A stretch of 64,000 nt of DNA, from positions 81,566,704 to 81,630,703 of the forward strand of contig QVOM02000025.1 of NCBI GenBank assembly GCA_003586115.2, read 5' to 3'. Every line of letters begins with the position of its first letter. The first letter of the stretch is position 1. Both the position numbers and the translations under genes were made by a program. Positions 25,101 through 35,774 of the stretch are shown piece after piece. This DNA comes from Salvator merianae. Its lineage: Eukaryota; Chordata; Lepidosauria; Squamata; Teiidae. The notes beneath the pieces were generated by a model. It made no database searches. It had not been told where the DNA came from and saw only the letters and a program-made list of their open reading frames with translations.

Positions 25101-28100
25101 TGTTTGCTTAATGATAGAGTCATCCCTTCTGATAACACTGTAACCCCAAGCAGTGCAAAGATATATCTTGCAAGGAAATGCTACTTAAAGAAAACTGGGG
25201 TTTAAGGGCAACATGGAGGCCCAGTCTACCAATGTGAGTCAATGACATTGTAGAGGGAAGTCCGAGTCTTGCAGGATTTCAGCTGGTGGAGACCACCACA
25301 GGAGTTGAGGGATCTGACTCAACTCCTCAAGCGATGGCCTCCACTAGCATCAGCTGTGTTGCTGGAGGGGAGGCAAAGTGTAGCATTTTAAGTCAGTAGT
25401 TCCTCAGGAGGCCAAATCACATCACTGGAAGCTTCTCAGGTTGTATTTAGCAAGGGAACCATGTGAAGGCAAAACCATGGTAGACAAGGGATTACTTTAG
25501 CTTGTTTCCAAATTTAACTGAAGGGAGGGAGGCTACTTGGAAGAAGCATGCTGATCGGCACATTTTGTCAGATTCTCTCCTCCACCCCAAGATGTTCTAT
25601 CGCAACGTTCTTCACCTCTTTCTCTTTCCTCAAAAGCCTTCCTTTCTGGACATACTTTTTTGGTATGCCTCCTTTCCTTTTCACCTCCTCCCCTGTTAAC
25701 GACTTCCTGTAATTCAGATTTAGGGAACATTTGCTGACCATGCCAAACCACTGGTGTGCTACTTTTTTGTTAAAGGAACAGCTCCCATAATTGCATTTCA
25801 ATAAGATGAGATTGTTTTCAATAAGATAATGCAGCTGGTTTTGCATTTGCATGGTTGTGACATTCAACTTTCCTTCTTTGGAGTAGACTCAGAAATGTTT
25901 GTAACGATTTGACCTCTGAGGTGCCATTCATGGGCAGGGCCTCCCCTCTGTAATATCATTGGCTTTCACTGGTTGACTGCATCCCAACTCTGTAATGTCA
26001 TCGACTTCCATTGGTGAATTGGGCCCCCCCATGGTGTCCCTAAACTCTAGTGTTCCTTACTGGTTGTGTGGCACATAACATAAGTTTGCACCACATAGTG
26101 GTTTGTGGGCGCCAGCCATAACATTACAGAAGGGAAGAAGTTAGAATTGAAGTGAGACCAACTTCTGACTCAGCCCTCAAACTCTCACTTTGTGCCAGTC
26201 AGTGCCTCTTTGCTTAACTAGCCACATGAGGTTCTTATGAAGATAGAATGGGTATGGAAACAGAAACCATGTTTGCTGCTTTGAGCTCTTCAGAGGAAAA
26301 CCAGGCTGTAAGCACTGATACAAAAAAGTCAAGATTTTATGAATCAAACTCAGAGTTTGGTGACTCCATGGGCATATCAGTACTGTTTTCTTGGCAGATA
26401 CAGATGTGATTTCTTCAGGAGAGATACGGATTTTCTGCTTGAAAAACAGATACACAGTCCCTGAACTGTGGACCTCTAGTCCCACTTTTCAAAATAATTC
26501 TGGCTCTGTAAATGAGATAACTCTTCAGCTATCTTTAGATACTTCAGGGTTTGTTACAGCTTTCACATACTTGCAAAAAACTGTTTGGGCCCAGTTACAC
26601 CTATGCTTTATCCAGCTTCGGACCACTTTCAGATTGAGAGAACACATCAGTGAGGTAATAAGATGTTTTCTTTCTGCATTATTTAACTCAGAAAATCCAC
26701 CCTTTCATTAGATAATGTGGAAAGAAAATGATTAGTCACTTTGCTGATGTGTTCTTTTAATCCAGAAGCGGACTGAAGCTGGATTAAAACTTAGGTGTGA
26801 CTGGGCCCATAGAGACACTTGCCCTACTCTCATGTAAAAAGAACAACTGTGGAGAGTTCCATATTCATGAGTCAGCAGTCACAAGCAGTGATTTTTTAGG
26901 GTTTTTTCCCCTAATGTTGGGCAGTCAAAATGGCCACTTCTGTTTTTCTCACTATCAGTAAATTTCAATATCCATGGCATTTCAGCAGAATGGAAGACAT
27001 GTAAATAGCAAGGAGCAGTTGTAAACTATTTGTTGTATAATATGGAAGGTAAAATGAATCTGATTCCTGAGCTGTGTGCCACAGATGCATCAGAGATATC
27101 ACTAGAAGAAGGATGGCCCTCCTATAACCTCACAGATGTTGTTGATCCACAATTCTTGTTAGCCCCAAAGCAGTATGGTCTGTGGTAAAGGATGATGGGA
27201 TTTGCAGTTTACCTGTGATGGGATTTGGGTCACAGGCAAGCCAGGCCTGTAGAGTGTCTTGTCTCCAACAAGAACAGGAACTGGAAAATCTGAAAGGGAA
27301 AACTAAAAGGTATTGTTCAGCTGAAATGTACAATGCACTGTGAGGTTGTCTGCCTGTTTGAGCCTGTTCATACTTGCCAGTGCCGAATGGTATAATTATA
27401 CCATTCTACACAGGAACAGACCCCCACGGCACACTGGCCATCTGCACTGTGAGGGCTGGAACAGCCTGGAAATTGACTTCCAGCACTCGCAGTGCAAATG
27501 CTGGCCCGTCCTCCATGACAATGGCTGCAAAAATATCCGGTGATTGGGGACATAGCAGCCATAGCCGTGCCATGACCTGCAGCATTCACAACCGGAAGCA
27601 GATGTGAACGCTGCTGACTGGGTGCAGTCCAGCTCCTCCTGGTACTGCTGTGGACAGCGATTTAGCTGTCCACAGCTAGAAGCGTTTGGGAGTGTCTGCA
27701 GATGCTCCTGAATGTTGGAGCCTCTGCAAAGTGTAGAAGCACTTTGCTACTGAGCATTTGGACACTCACTAGCACCAAAGTGCAAACAGGCCCTTCGTCT
27801 GTTTGTCTATCTTAAATATACCACTTTGTATTTTAAAAAAATCTCAAAGCCAAGTACGCATACACTTTAAAAACAAGGCTTAAACCAATTAAAAGCCTAT
27901 AAACCAATACATAATGACATTGCCTGCCATGGGATGTAATGATGCAAGAGTCAGATGCAATAAACTGCATTCTGGCAGGCAGCGTCTGATGAATCATCCG
28001 ATATTGGAACAGTGATGGGGAAGAAAACAGCACCCTGGGTCTGCCCTGACTGAGTCTTTTAAAATTTTACTCCTTGCAGGTTTCTTTCACCTTTGCAGCG

Positions 28101-28226
28101 AATGAGATTAAGGTGCAAATTCCAGAGGGACATGAATTCTCCTTTCCGAACCGGCTGGACCTTGACGTCATTGAATATCTGATAGTGGCAGGAGACTTCA
28201 AAATCAAAGCCCTCAAGTTTTCTTAA
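16118..28226 (+). CDS. LGALS1: Prototype galectin (galectin-1 / chicken CG-1A type), complete, 4 coding exons
   Basis: Joined coding exons 16118-16126, 21560-21639, 24860-25031 and 28080-28226 give 408 nt, 135 residues plus stop, the usual length of galectin-1. Galectins of this type are small cytosolic/secreted, non-classically exported lectins that bind beta-galactosides as homodimers and cross-link cell-surface glycans. The single carbohydrate-recognition domain fills the protein. Seen in the translation are H45, N47 and R49 (HFNPRF), V60 and N62, and W69, E72 and R74 (WGEETR), the full sugar-contact set. Exon sizes 9/80/172/147 match the galectin-1 gene plan, including a first exon coding only three residues. 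The ATG has A at -3 and G at +4. There is no signal peptide, as expected. C61 is the only cysteine, whereas mammalian galectin-1 has six. The C-terminus (KIKALKFS) is most like chicken CG-1A from memory; LGALS2 is the alternative assignment. Confidence 0.93.
17166..17260 (-). mobile_element. CR1 LINE 3' terminus
   Basis: AATCATAGAATCATAGAGTT followed by GGAAGGGACCTCCAGGGTCA and GTCCAACCCCCTGC is the inverse of the CR1 3' end with its short terminal repeat. Galectin intron 1. Confidence 0.85.
17331..17458. repeat. Unclassified interspersed repeat (TAGCTGTGTTAGTCTG type)
   Basis: GTAGCTGTGTTAGTCTGGGT, AGTAGCACCCTAGAGACTAA and CTTCATCAGATGAT form a pattern I recall as a widespread reptile repeat, but I cannot name the family securely. 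Confidence 0.5.
20456..20847. mobile_element. Fold-back MITE, GGCTGCCTCCAGA family
   Basis: Termini AGCTGCCTCCAGATGTG and GTGTCTGGAGGCAGCC are inverted. The interior 'gatctaaac', 'aagcacctttcaggatc'-type and 'attgggaatgcc' segments are shared with 19200-19640. Galectin intron 1. Confidence 0.58.
20868..21062 (+). mobile_element. tRNA-derived SINE with CORE/MIR-like body
   Basis: The tRNA-like head contains GGTTCAAATCCCCACTCTGC (B box), followed by TGGGTGACTTAGGGCAGTTA and CTAACTGGGTTGTTGTGAGG, ending in a TATAAATAAA tail. Galectin intron 1. Confidence 0.75.
21560..21639 (+). CDS. LGALS1: Galectin coding exon 2
   Basis: The acceptor TTTTTGTCAACAG precedes 21560 and the donor GTGAGC starts at 21640. 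The exon is 80 nt, entered in phase 0 and left after two bases of a codon that becomes Ser30. It encodes residues 4-29, the first beta strands, with the family motif LKPGDTVQVKG. No in-frame stop occurs. A CR1 3' fragment begins about 125 bp downstream in intron 2. Confidence 0.92.
21770..22145 (+). mobile_element. CR1 LINE 3' end
   Basis: Shows the end of ORF2 (frame with stops; ...[22 protein letters not shown]), then ACTAGATGGGCCGTGGCCTG and CTTACGTTCTTATG. Plus strand, galectin intron 2. Confidence 0.85.
22885..23440 (-). mobile_element. CR1 LINE 3' end, opposite strand
   Basis: Minus-strand translation gives MIKGLEHCPYKISLQRLGLF, then SLERRHLRGNLNEVYEINHG and GRRVWTNKGKYFFIQRVIDL. The 3' terminus near 22885 reads the inverse of 'cttatgttctta'. 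Galectin intron 2. Confidence 0.88.
23776..24359. mobile_element. PIF/Harbinger-like MITE, family A, complete copy with TTT duplication
   Basis: Starts GGGCCTTTTTGCATTTTCC with the hairpin AGAACGGGATAATTATCCC and ends AAGTGAGAACAAGCCC, flanked by TTT. It is in the opposite orientation to the copy at 35775. Galectin intron 2. Confidence 0.7.
24376..24555. mobile_element. 180-bp MITE, family B, copy 1
   Basis: Terminal inverted repeats GGGCCTTTCTGCACTGGGC / GCCCAGTGCAGAAAGCGCC. The second-level palindrome has 'ccatgtgg' and 'ccacatgc' arms. Flanks TGG/TAG. It begins 17 bp after the family A copy ending at 24359. Confidence 0.75.
24860..25031 (+). CDS. LGALS1: Galectin coding exon 3 (sugar-binding core)
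   Basis: The acceptor ATCCTCAAG ends at 24859 and the donor GTGGGT starts at 25032. The exon is 172 nt and carries residues 30-87. It holds all the carbohydrate-contact residues: H45, N47, R49, N62, W69, E72 and R74. This is the strongest single piece of evidence for an intact functional galectin; all diagnostic positions are retained. Confidence 0.97.
26587..26808. mobile_element. MITE, GGGCCCAGTTACACCTA family
   Basis: Termini GGGCCCAGTTACACCTATGC and TTAGGTGTGACTGGGCCC; second-level inverted 'tccagcttcggaccac' / 'gcggactgaagctgga'. Related, weaker copies lie at about 34093-34307 and 60-215. Galectin intron 3. Confidence 0.65.
27360..27793. mobile_element. Family A MITE copy
   Basis: Starts GAGCCTGTTCATACTTGCC with hairpin ATGGTATAATTATACCATTC and ends AAGTGCAAACAGGCCC. 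Lies in galectin intron 3, about 290 bp before exon 4. Confidence 0.7.
28080..28226 (+). CDS. LGALS1: Galectin coding exon 4 and stop
   Basis: The acceptor CTCCTTGCAG ends at 28079. 147 nt encode residues 88-135, with the conserved FSFPNRL segment and the C-terminal strand that forms the dimer interface in prototype galectins, ending in TAA at 28224-28226. The 3' UTR then runs about 460 nt to an AATAAA at 28687. Confidence 0.96.
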   Translation, partial: VSFTFAANEIKVQIPEGHEFSFPNRLDLDVIEYLIVAGDFKIKALKFS

Positions 28227-28686
28227 CCGGGCCCTGTGTATCTACAGTCCAGCCACATGGTTCAGCAAAACATATTCTGAACAGAGATGCAAATGAAGAT
28301 AGTGTTTTGATATCAGCTGCATGTTGTTCCTCTTTTTGGACAGTAGGAAGAAGACCTCTCAACGGGAACCTTCTCTGCCTTTGCTACCTCTTGTGTATGA
28401 GGTAGTCAGGGGAGGCCCTATGGCTACTGCCTTTCCAGTGTAGGTTGTCCTTGCATTGGTAGGGTGTATTTACCTTGGCAGGCTAGAGGTGTGCAAAACT
28501 CCTTGGAATTAGCCGTCCTGTGCTGATGAGGAATTTAGCTTGCCTTTTGACTCAGAAGTAAGTCCAAACACAACCAAAATGTAAACATGCTTATGTATGT
28601 ATCCATTATGGACATGTATCATGCCTACGTGTGCATGATGCATACATCTGAATTGCACCCAAACCTGCAGAAATGGAACTAGGGAA

Positions 28687-28692
28687 AATAAA
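28687..28692 (+). terminator. Probable poly(A) signal of the galectin gene
   Basis: AATAAA is the first canonical hexamer after the stop codon; none is visible between 28227 and 28686. Use of this site gives a 3' UTR of roughly 480 nt. Confidence 0.55.
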
Positions 28693-29049
28693 CTTGACAT
28701 TGAAATAGAAAGTGAAACAGAAACTACTGATAAATCCATGAGTAGGACATAGAAACTGTCTTTCAAAGTTTTTTGTGCCAGTTTTGGGTACCATGTGCAG
28801 CCTGTGAACAGGGCAAGGCATGATGCTTGTGGCAGAGGGAACCAGTGGCTCCAAGCACATTCACAATATGCTTTCCAGGTCTTAACACTACACTTTTGGT
28901 AAGACTACCTATTGCATGATTCAGATAGAGAGAACACATGCTTCTCTCTCTCTCTTCAAAACCTTCTTGTTTGAGGAAACAGCTGTTGCAGTGGAAGGCA
29001 AGTTGTTACAAAAATTAAGTATTTCTACGAGAAGACTCCCCTTCATGGA

Positions 29050-29320
29050 TCACTGCCTTGTCCTGGCTGAAGCTCAGATACTTTGGCCACATAATGAGAA
29101 GACAGGATTCACTGGCAAAGATCCTGATGCTGGGAAAGACTGAAGGCAAAAGGAGAAGGGGAGGGCAGAGGATGCGATGGACAGATGGTGTCATGGAAGC
29201 AATGAACATGAGCTTGAGCAGACTACAGGACACAGCAGATGGGCCAGGTGTGCTGTGGTCCATGGGGTCACGAAGAGTCGGATACAATAACTGAACAGCA
29301 GCAGCAACAACAACAATGAG
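29050..29320 (+). mobile_element. RTE-BovB LINE, 3' end (copy 2)
   Basis: Encodes LKLRYFGHIMRRQDSLAKIL, then RMRWTDGVMEAMNMSLSRLQ, and ends GGGGTCACGAAGAGTCGGAT with a CAG/CAA-rich tail. One continuous frame of 78 codons survives. It is less decayed than copy 1. Located about 350 bp past the galectin poly(A) signal. Confidence 0.9.
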
Positions 29321-29558
29321 AAGATTAGCCTCTAAGCTAGTCTTTACCAACCTACTGTACTCTTGATATCTTGGACTACAACTCCCAGAAGCCTCGGGTA
29401 ATGTGGCCCTAGGCCAGAACTTCCACAAGGAGGCAGCAGTCTGGTAGATCTCATTCTCAACTATGCCAGAAGTGCAATAAGGTGTAGACATGTTCTCGCC
29501 TTCCAGCTATTGCTGAACAACAATCCCCTATGAACCCCAGCTAGTTGGTGAAGATGTA

Positions 29559-29738
29559 GGCCCTTTCTGCACTTGGACTTATTCCAGATTCTATCTCAGA
29601 ATAGGGACCTGCCATCTGCATACTAGTGCAGACTTTGGTAGGCCTTGGGCAAGACCTTTCATAGTTTCCACTAGCATGTGGATAGCAGGTCCCTACTCTG
29701 GGATATAATCCACCATAAGGCCAAGTGCAGAAAGGGTC
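29559..29738. mobile_element. 180-bp MITE, family B, copy 2
   Basis: GGCCCTTTCTGCACTTGG ... CCAAGTGCAGAAAGGGTC, flanked by a perfect GTA duplication. Confidence 0.82.
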
Positions 29739-30436
29739 GTAGTTCAGCAACAGCTGAAAAGCCAGAATTTGTCCACCCCATCCTAGCCTTGGTTTCTTGG
29801 CAGGGATAGAAGATGATGGCCTCATTATTATTTTTCCTCCCTGGGTGTCAGAAAGCCAACTGCTTGTTATTTCGTTTATATCTGCAGTCAGAGCAACATA
29901 TTATATGCCACGAGCAAGACGGGTGGGTTTCCAATCTTTGCAGCAGTCCCTTCAGAGACAAGGGCTGTGTTCTCTGACCGCATCAGCAGCTTATTAATTC
30001 TGCTGTCATTTACATTCCATTCTGGACTCAGTAATCAAGGGGTGTTGGAAACTGAGTGCTGGAAGTTATAGTTCAGAAACATTTTTGAGGGCTACAGCTG
30101 AGTATCTCTACCATCTCTACCATCTTGCTTGGGGTACACAGCATTAGAACCTGCAAGTATTAGCCATCTAGTAGAATCAATTTTGCAGACATTGGAGAGT
30201 TCCATGTTGGATTCCAAAAGACCAGCAAAGTTTGAATGACATCTGGATGCTCAAGATCATATATATACTGAGCCTCCCCCCCCCCACAAGACTTCTCTAG
30301 AACTTACAGTTAGTAACACCAGTCCCAAGTTCTACTCTAGCTTTTCCTTATTTCAAAACTTATTTGTTTCTTTGCTTGTTCTAAATAGGCAACCCCCAAA
30401 CAAGATATATTGTGTAAGAGCTGCTTCAACAAAGTG

Positions 30437-30640
30437 GTAGGCCCTAGCTGAACTTGTCTGACCATGAACACCAAGCAGGGTTAGACTGGCTTAGTGCTTG
30501 GATGGGAGACCACCTGGAAATGCCAAGGCTACAGTGGGAAGTTAAAATAAATAAAACAAAACAAATACCACAAGGGGGTGGCAAACCATATCCTTACAAT
30601 TTCCAAGAAAACTTGCCCAAGGTAGACTCAAGGGAATCCT
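30437..30640 (+). mobile_element. 5S rRNA-derived SINE (SINE3 / 5S-Sauria type)
   Basis: The head follows 5S rRNA: CTGAACTTGTCTGACC, CCAAGCAGGGTTAGACTGGC and TTAGTGCTTGGATGGGAGAC, then CACCTGGAAATGCC. It is followed by 'ggcaaaccatatccttacaa' and 'ccaagaaaactt', the body shared with Sauria-type SINEs. The internal promoter region is mutated. Not a functional 5S gene. Confidence 0.82.
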
Positions 30641-31416
30641 TATCTTTATGTAATAGACCCCTTTTAGAAAGTGGGAGCAACTTCTGTGATGGTTTGGGGT
30701 ACTATGCTGTGGTACCAGTGACCTATATTTGTATCTGTCAGAAGTCGGTGTGAGGGAGAACATGAACTCAGCTGCATGCCTAGGAAAGTCCAAAACCTCT
30801 TTTTGATCTCTGCTAAATGGATCTTAGCTGGCCAATTTTGCAAAAAAACCACTAGGATGACTCCATTTATAGTTAAGCCACATTCTTCCTGCTGTCCACT
30901 GGAGCAGTGATAGCCATTCTGGTTTCCCAAAACTGGGATCAATTGGATTCTCCAGCTATTCTGTGGTGGCAAATCTTTTTCATTCATGGTGCCTGGCATT
31001 TGCAACCCTTATGGTTGGCTTATATTTACACTCTCTTGCCTGTACTACTGACTTGCCAATCACCTTTTTCTCTGTGATGCTCTTTTAATGGGCTTCGGAA
31101 GACCACAAATGTGCCTTCTCCATTTACTGATATTGTTAACCAATTCTACTGGATGAATGGGAAATGTTGATGACCCTTGCTGTGCAGAAGATTTTAATCG
31201 CTCCTTAACTACAATAAATATGCCATGGATTTCTTTAGCTCTCCTTTGCTGCAGACATAAATAACAAGCCTGGATACATGTAATCTCTGAAGCTGTGTGA
31301 GTTTATATTGTACATGAGCTGCTAAAAGGGTTTCAAGCTATTTGGTTGTGACTCCATTATGCGGCCAAATGCATTCAATGAGGCCCCAGCTGAAGGAACT
31401 TGAGTAGGATGGCAGT

Positions 31417-31596
31417 GACCCTTTCTGCACTGAATCTTATTCTGGATTATATCCCAGAATAGGAACCTGTCATCTGCATGCTAGTGCAGACTACAGCAGC
31501 CCCAGTCCAGGGCCTGCCAAAGTCTGAAGTAGCATGCGGACAACAGGCCTCCATTCTGGGACATACTCCAGAATAAGACCCAGTGCAGAAAGGGCC
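31417..31596. mobile_element. 180-bp MITE, family B, copy 3
   Basis: GACCCTTTCTGCACTG ... CAGTGCAGAAAGGGCC, flanked by a perfect AGT duplication. Confidence 0.82.
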
Positions 31597-32935
31597 AGTG
31601 TCTTGGGGATGCAGGAAAGAAACCTTCAAATCAGTGCCAAAGGGGACTCGGGACTCTGAAATCACACCTTGATGTCCTGACACAGCCCTTCACCTCCGTA
31701 ACAGGGTAGCTGGGCCTATACACAGAGATTGAGGATGTGAATATGGAGCTGGGACACTTTATGAGGTGCTGAGAAGGCCATTATGGCAAGGACGCGTGAC
31801 CCTAGGTGCCTTTGCTGGCTTCTGTAGAACTGTACCCTTTGCAATTCAGTTGCAACTTGAAAACTGAGGGAACCTTCTCAGGGCTGAAGACACTGATGTT
31901 CCTAGAACAAAGTGCTTCTGTTCTTCAAAACAACTGGGTTAAGGAAGTCCCATAAGGGGAACCAGAAGTTGTTGCTGGGCCCTTAAATGCTGTTGGCACT
32001 ATACCATGTTGTATGAGGGACAACTGTATCTTTGTTTTAGCGACTGTATATATGCAAAATCGTGCTGACCAAGTCCATGTTATAAAAAGGGCAACTGTAT
32101 ATTCATCTGAGAAAAAGGATCCCTCTTGCCATGTTTTTGAGCACAGAGGTGTTTGTTCTTTCATGAGTATAGAGTTGTGGCTAACCTCTGGCAAACTGGG
32201 ACTTCATGGGAGAGGTGAAGATTTTGGTTGGATGAGTGCGTGGGAGGGTTCCAAACTGAAAAGCCTTTTTCCTTTCCTCATCTGTGGGCAACCACTGTCT
32301 ATAAGAGGTGCTGAATTATGGCAGCATCTCCAAGTCCCCCAAACCATTCCCACATGCCTGTTTTCCCACATCCATTCTGTTCAATTTTCATATGGGTTGG
32401 AATAGAATGCAGCTTTACGGTATTTCTCCAGCCATTAGGTCTATGTATTTTAACTCGTGGCACCCCTAATTTGCAGTGGCCTCGCCCTCTCTCCGACCAG
32501 CTGCAGTGGGCACTGACCATTACGAATACCGCCCTAGTATATAACCTTAATGACAATATTTGTCAAGTGCCTGATGGTTGATGCTGATGCTAAAATATGA
32601 AGGAAAAAGAGATTCATTCTCAACACCAGCTATGACCAGAAGAAAGAATTGTGTTTGGATCAGAGAATTAAAGAAGAAATCTGTTGTAAAAGTGTTTAAG
32701 GGAGGGAATAAATCAAAGCAGCTCACTTATGGTATAAGTTCAATCCTTTGCATCGCCTCCACCAGGGTTCTGCTAGCAGAGAGCTTAGGAGGAAGGCTCA
32801 CCTGCTGTTAATCCTGCCCAGAGACCATTCCATTTTTGGGAAGATGATGCCCATAATCGTAAGCCTCCTGGGCTAAGGTTCACTGTTGTCTTAAATACAT
32901 AGCTGTAGTTCTGAAAAAGAAAGAAACTCTGGCTG

Positions 32936-33354
32936 GGTTTGCACTGACCGGCTTAGTATGGTGTAATACTACCATATAGGCTGGGTAAGACCTAGCACGT
33001 CGGCAACCATTTGCACGTTGAGCGCTAGAATAGCCCCATACCAGGCCAGCAGTGCACGAAGCATAACTGCCCATGCCAGGGCTGCCCAAATCACTGAGGC
33101 AACATCCAATATATGCTCGGATGTTGTCATGGAAATCAGGATGCAAAGCGTGACTGTGCAGTTGTGCAGCCACGCCCACTCGCCATGCTGGACCTGGAAG
33201 AGGGTGTGGATGCTGGCATCCAGGAGTGTGTGGACTGCTGGATGGCTTTGGGGGAGCCTGTGGCAACTTCTGGTGAGTTGCTATGGTTCCTCAGTGCGGA
33301 CGGGCCTCACCACAGAGCAGAGCAGCACTCAGTAACAGGTAAGTGCAAACAGGC
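32936..33354. mobile_element. Family A MITE copy
   Basis: Left end 'ggctgggtttgcactgaccg' with a degraded hairpin near 32960; right end AAGTGCAAACAGGCC. Intergenic. Confidence 0.58.
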
Positions 33355-35028
33355 CTCTGCTGTTACTGTCACCCTCCAAACTGCAAAGTACAACACATAT
33401 GCTGAGAAATGAAGTACACGCAAAGCACGAAGAATTGCACAGAGAACTATTAGCCTTTAATTGCTTCCCAGTACACAGCACCCTTTTCTCATCCCCACCC
33501 TTAATAATTCACAAAATGTTAAGGACATTCAAAGAATCATGACAACCTGTCGATGAGGCAGTGCAAAAAAGAGAACAATACAGCCCCCTTCTTTCTTTCA
33601 TTAAGCAAACTGTAGTTCTCGCAAAGCAGAGTCTCTCCTCAATCCTCCCCTACTCAGGTTTCCCTGCAAGCCAGAAACCAGGGAAGTTTTTAAGGCCAGC
33701 AAAACCGTGACTGCATTTTGTGCCAGTAGCCATTCTTACCTGTTTGCTTGGGGCACTAAAACAAAACAAAACCTAGGCTGTCAACTTGGGATAGTTTTTG
33801 CCGAGTTAATGAATTTAGAGTTTGTTTGCTGGCTCTGTCTATCCATGTGTCACAAGTCACCTAAATTGCAAGTAATTGGGCAAGCACATCTGCAATGCAT
33901 TAATAATTATTGTGGATTTATTGGCCAGGTTGACATAGTTTGCTTGGATCTACACAACTTCTTCTCAAGCACAGCTAGAGAAAGCATCAGTATCCTGAAA
34001 ATAGCTACGACGAATCCATAAAGGAAGGTTGAGCTATGGTGCTGAGGTATTTCCAAAAAAGGAGTAAGCAGTGTTAATCAGTGTTACTTCTAGGCTGTGT
34101 TCACACTTGTTTTAATTCAGCTTCAGTCCACTTTCAGAGTGAGATAATGCACTGGCCAAGTAACGAGCTTTCAGCATTATCTGACTCAAAAAATCCACTT
34201 TTGGGTTAGATAAAGTGGAAAGAAAATGACTGGTCACTTTGCTGATGAGTTGTCTTGCTCTGAAATTGGACTGAAACTGGATTAAAACAGATTAAATGCA
34301 GCCATTATGCTCCATTACGAGGTCTGCTCTGGGCTGATGGTTCGTCTGTGCCAGCAACCACCTGCCCGCCAACTTCCTCTCTTGCTTGCTCTGAAAATCC
34401 TGTTGAGCTTTTGAGAGCAAGCAAGAACCAACCAGTGGCTGAGAGTAGGTCTTATCAGAGAGCATTGCACACCGTGGAGGGAACATTGCTTGCTCACCCA
34501 CATTTTGGACCTGCTATGTAAGAAGTAGGCTGGTAAGAAACGAAGCCCAAAACATTTAAAGGGCAAAAGGCAGGCACAAGCTGTTTCACTGACTTTATGT
34601 ATAAGTGCCTTGTGAAGGTCACTTTACCACTTAAGTAAAAAACAGGATTTCAAGCTCCTGGTAACAGGCATTGTAATTCCACTACCACTTATTCCCTGCT
34701 GACTGCTGCTAGAATGGTAACTTGTAATGAATAGAGAACTGAAGGTAAGCGCCTTACAGATCTAGAAAGAATACAGAAAATAGTTTTTAGGGTGCCTTCA
34801 GAAACAGGTTAAAAAACTGCAATTCTCTTGGGACTATATTGGGAATGCCACATGAACCCATGGCATTCCCAATATAATCCCAGAATACTGAGATGATGCC
34901 AGGTTTCCCATAAGAGCAACGTTTACCTGTGTCTACTTGCTGTTTCAGTGATAGTTTCTCTTGAAGATGCTAGTCAAGGGTGTGAGGAAAAACAAAGGGT
35001 AGTGGGCAAGTGCTTGGCTAGCACGCAG

Positions 35029-35130
35029 CAGCGGCGGCCCGTGGCTTTAAGGGCGGGTGTTGGTAATGCGCGGGAAGCGGGCGATCAATGTTCGCAGGGC
35101 CTCCAGGCCTCCGTACTGTCACAGCTGCTG
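35029..35130. mobile_element. Half copy of the palindromic hAT-type MITE
   Basis: Starts CAGCGGCGGCCCGTGGCTTTAAGG... and follows one arm of the 44254 element to the central TCACAGC/TGCTGTG, then stops; the second arm is absent. No matching 8-bp duplication is visible on the right. Confidence 0.72.
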
Positions 35131-35169
35131 TGTATGTTTCCAAAGATCTGAGTGAAATTCATGAGATTT

Positions 35170-35349
35170 GGCCCTTTCTGCACTTGGCCTTATTGTGGAT
35201 TATATCCCAGAGTAGGGACCTGCTATCCACATGCTAGTGCAAACGATCAAAGGTCTTGCCCAGGGCCTACCACAGTCTGCACTAGCATGCAGATGGCAGG
35301 TCCCTATTCTGAGATATAATCTGGAATAAGTCCAAGTGCAGAAAGGGCC
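35170..35349. mobile_element. 180-bp MITE, family B, copy 4
   Basis: GGCCCTTTCTGCACTTGG ... CCAAGTGCAGAAAGGGCC with near-perfect termini, flanked by TTT/ATT (one mismatch). 39 bp after the half hAT MITE. Confidence 0.8.
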
Positions 35350-35774
35350 ATTGAAATGGAATTCCATCATACAGTGGGACTTTAACGCTCAGAAGGCTTC
35401 AAGTTAGCATTTTAAAAGTTTATTAAGGTGCCTTTTAAAAAGCAGCATCTGAACCAAAGGCACAGAAAGCACGATTCTTACTACAGACTTGAAGAGGCAC
35501 CCAGAACATACTCTTAAGGCAGCCTGTACAAGGCTGGCTGGGTTGCAGCTGAATGGAGTTGTATATTCGAATGTAAGAGGGCATTTGTTTGACAAAGGCC
35601 GCTTTAAGCAAACACTGGTCCAGACTGTCTCGGAGCTTTAGTGATGAAACTAAGCAGAACTACCTTAAAGTCAAGAACCTAGCCCCATCCAATGCAATGA
35701 CAAACTGATTTATCAAGAGAGGCCCAGGAAAGGTGTGGACATTTCCAGAATGGCTTAACAGAATCCAAATCTTA

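Noticed and set aside
30437..30535. Functional 5S rRNA gene
   Set aside because: It lacks about 10 nt near the 5' end, the internal control region is mutated, and a SINE body follows.
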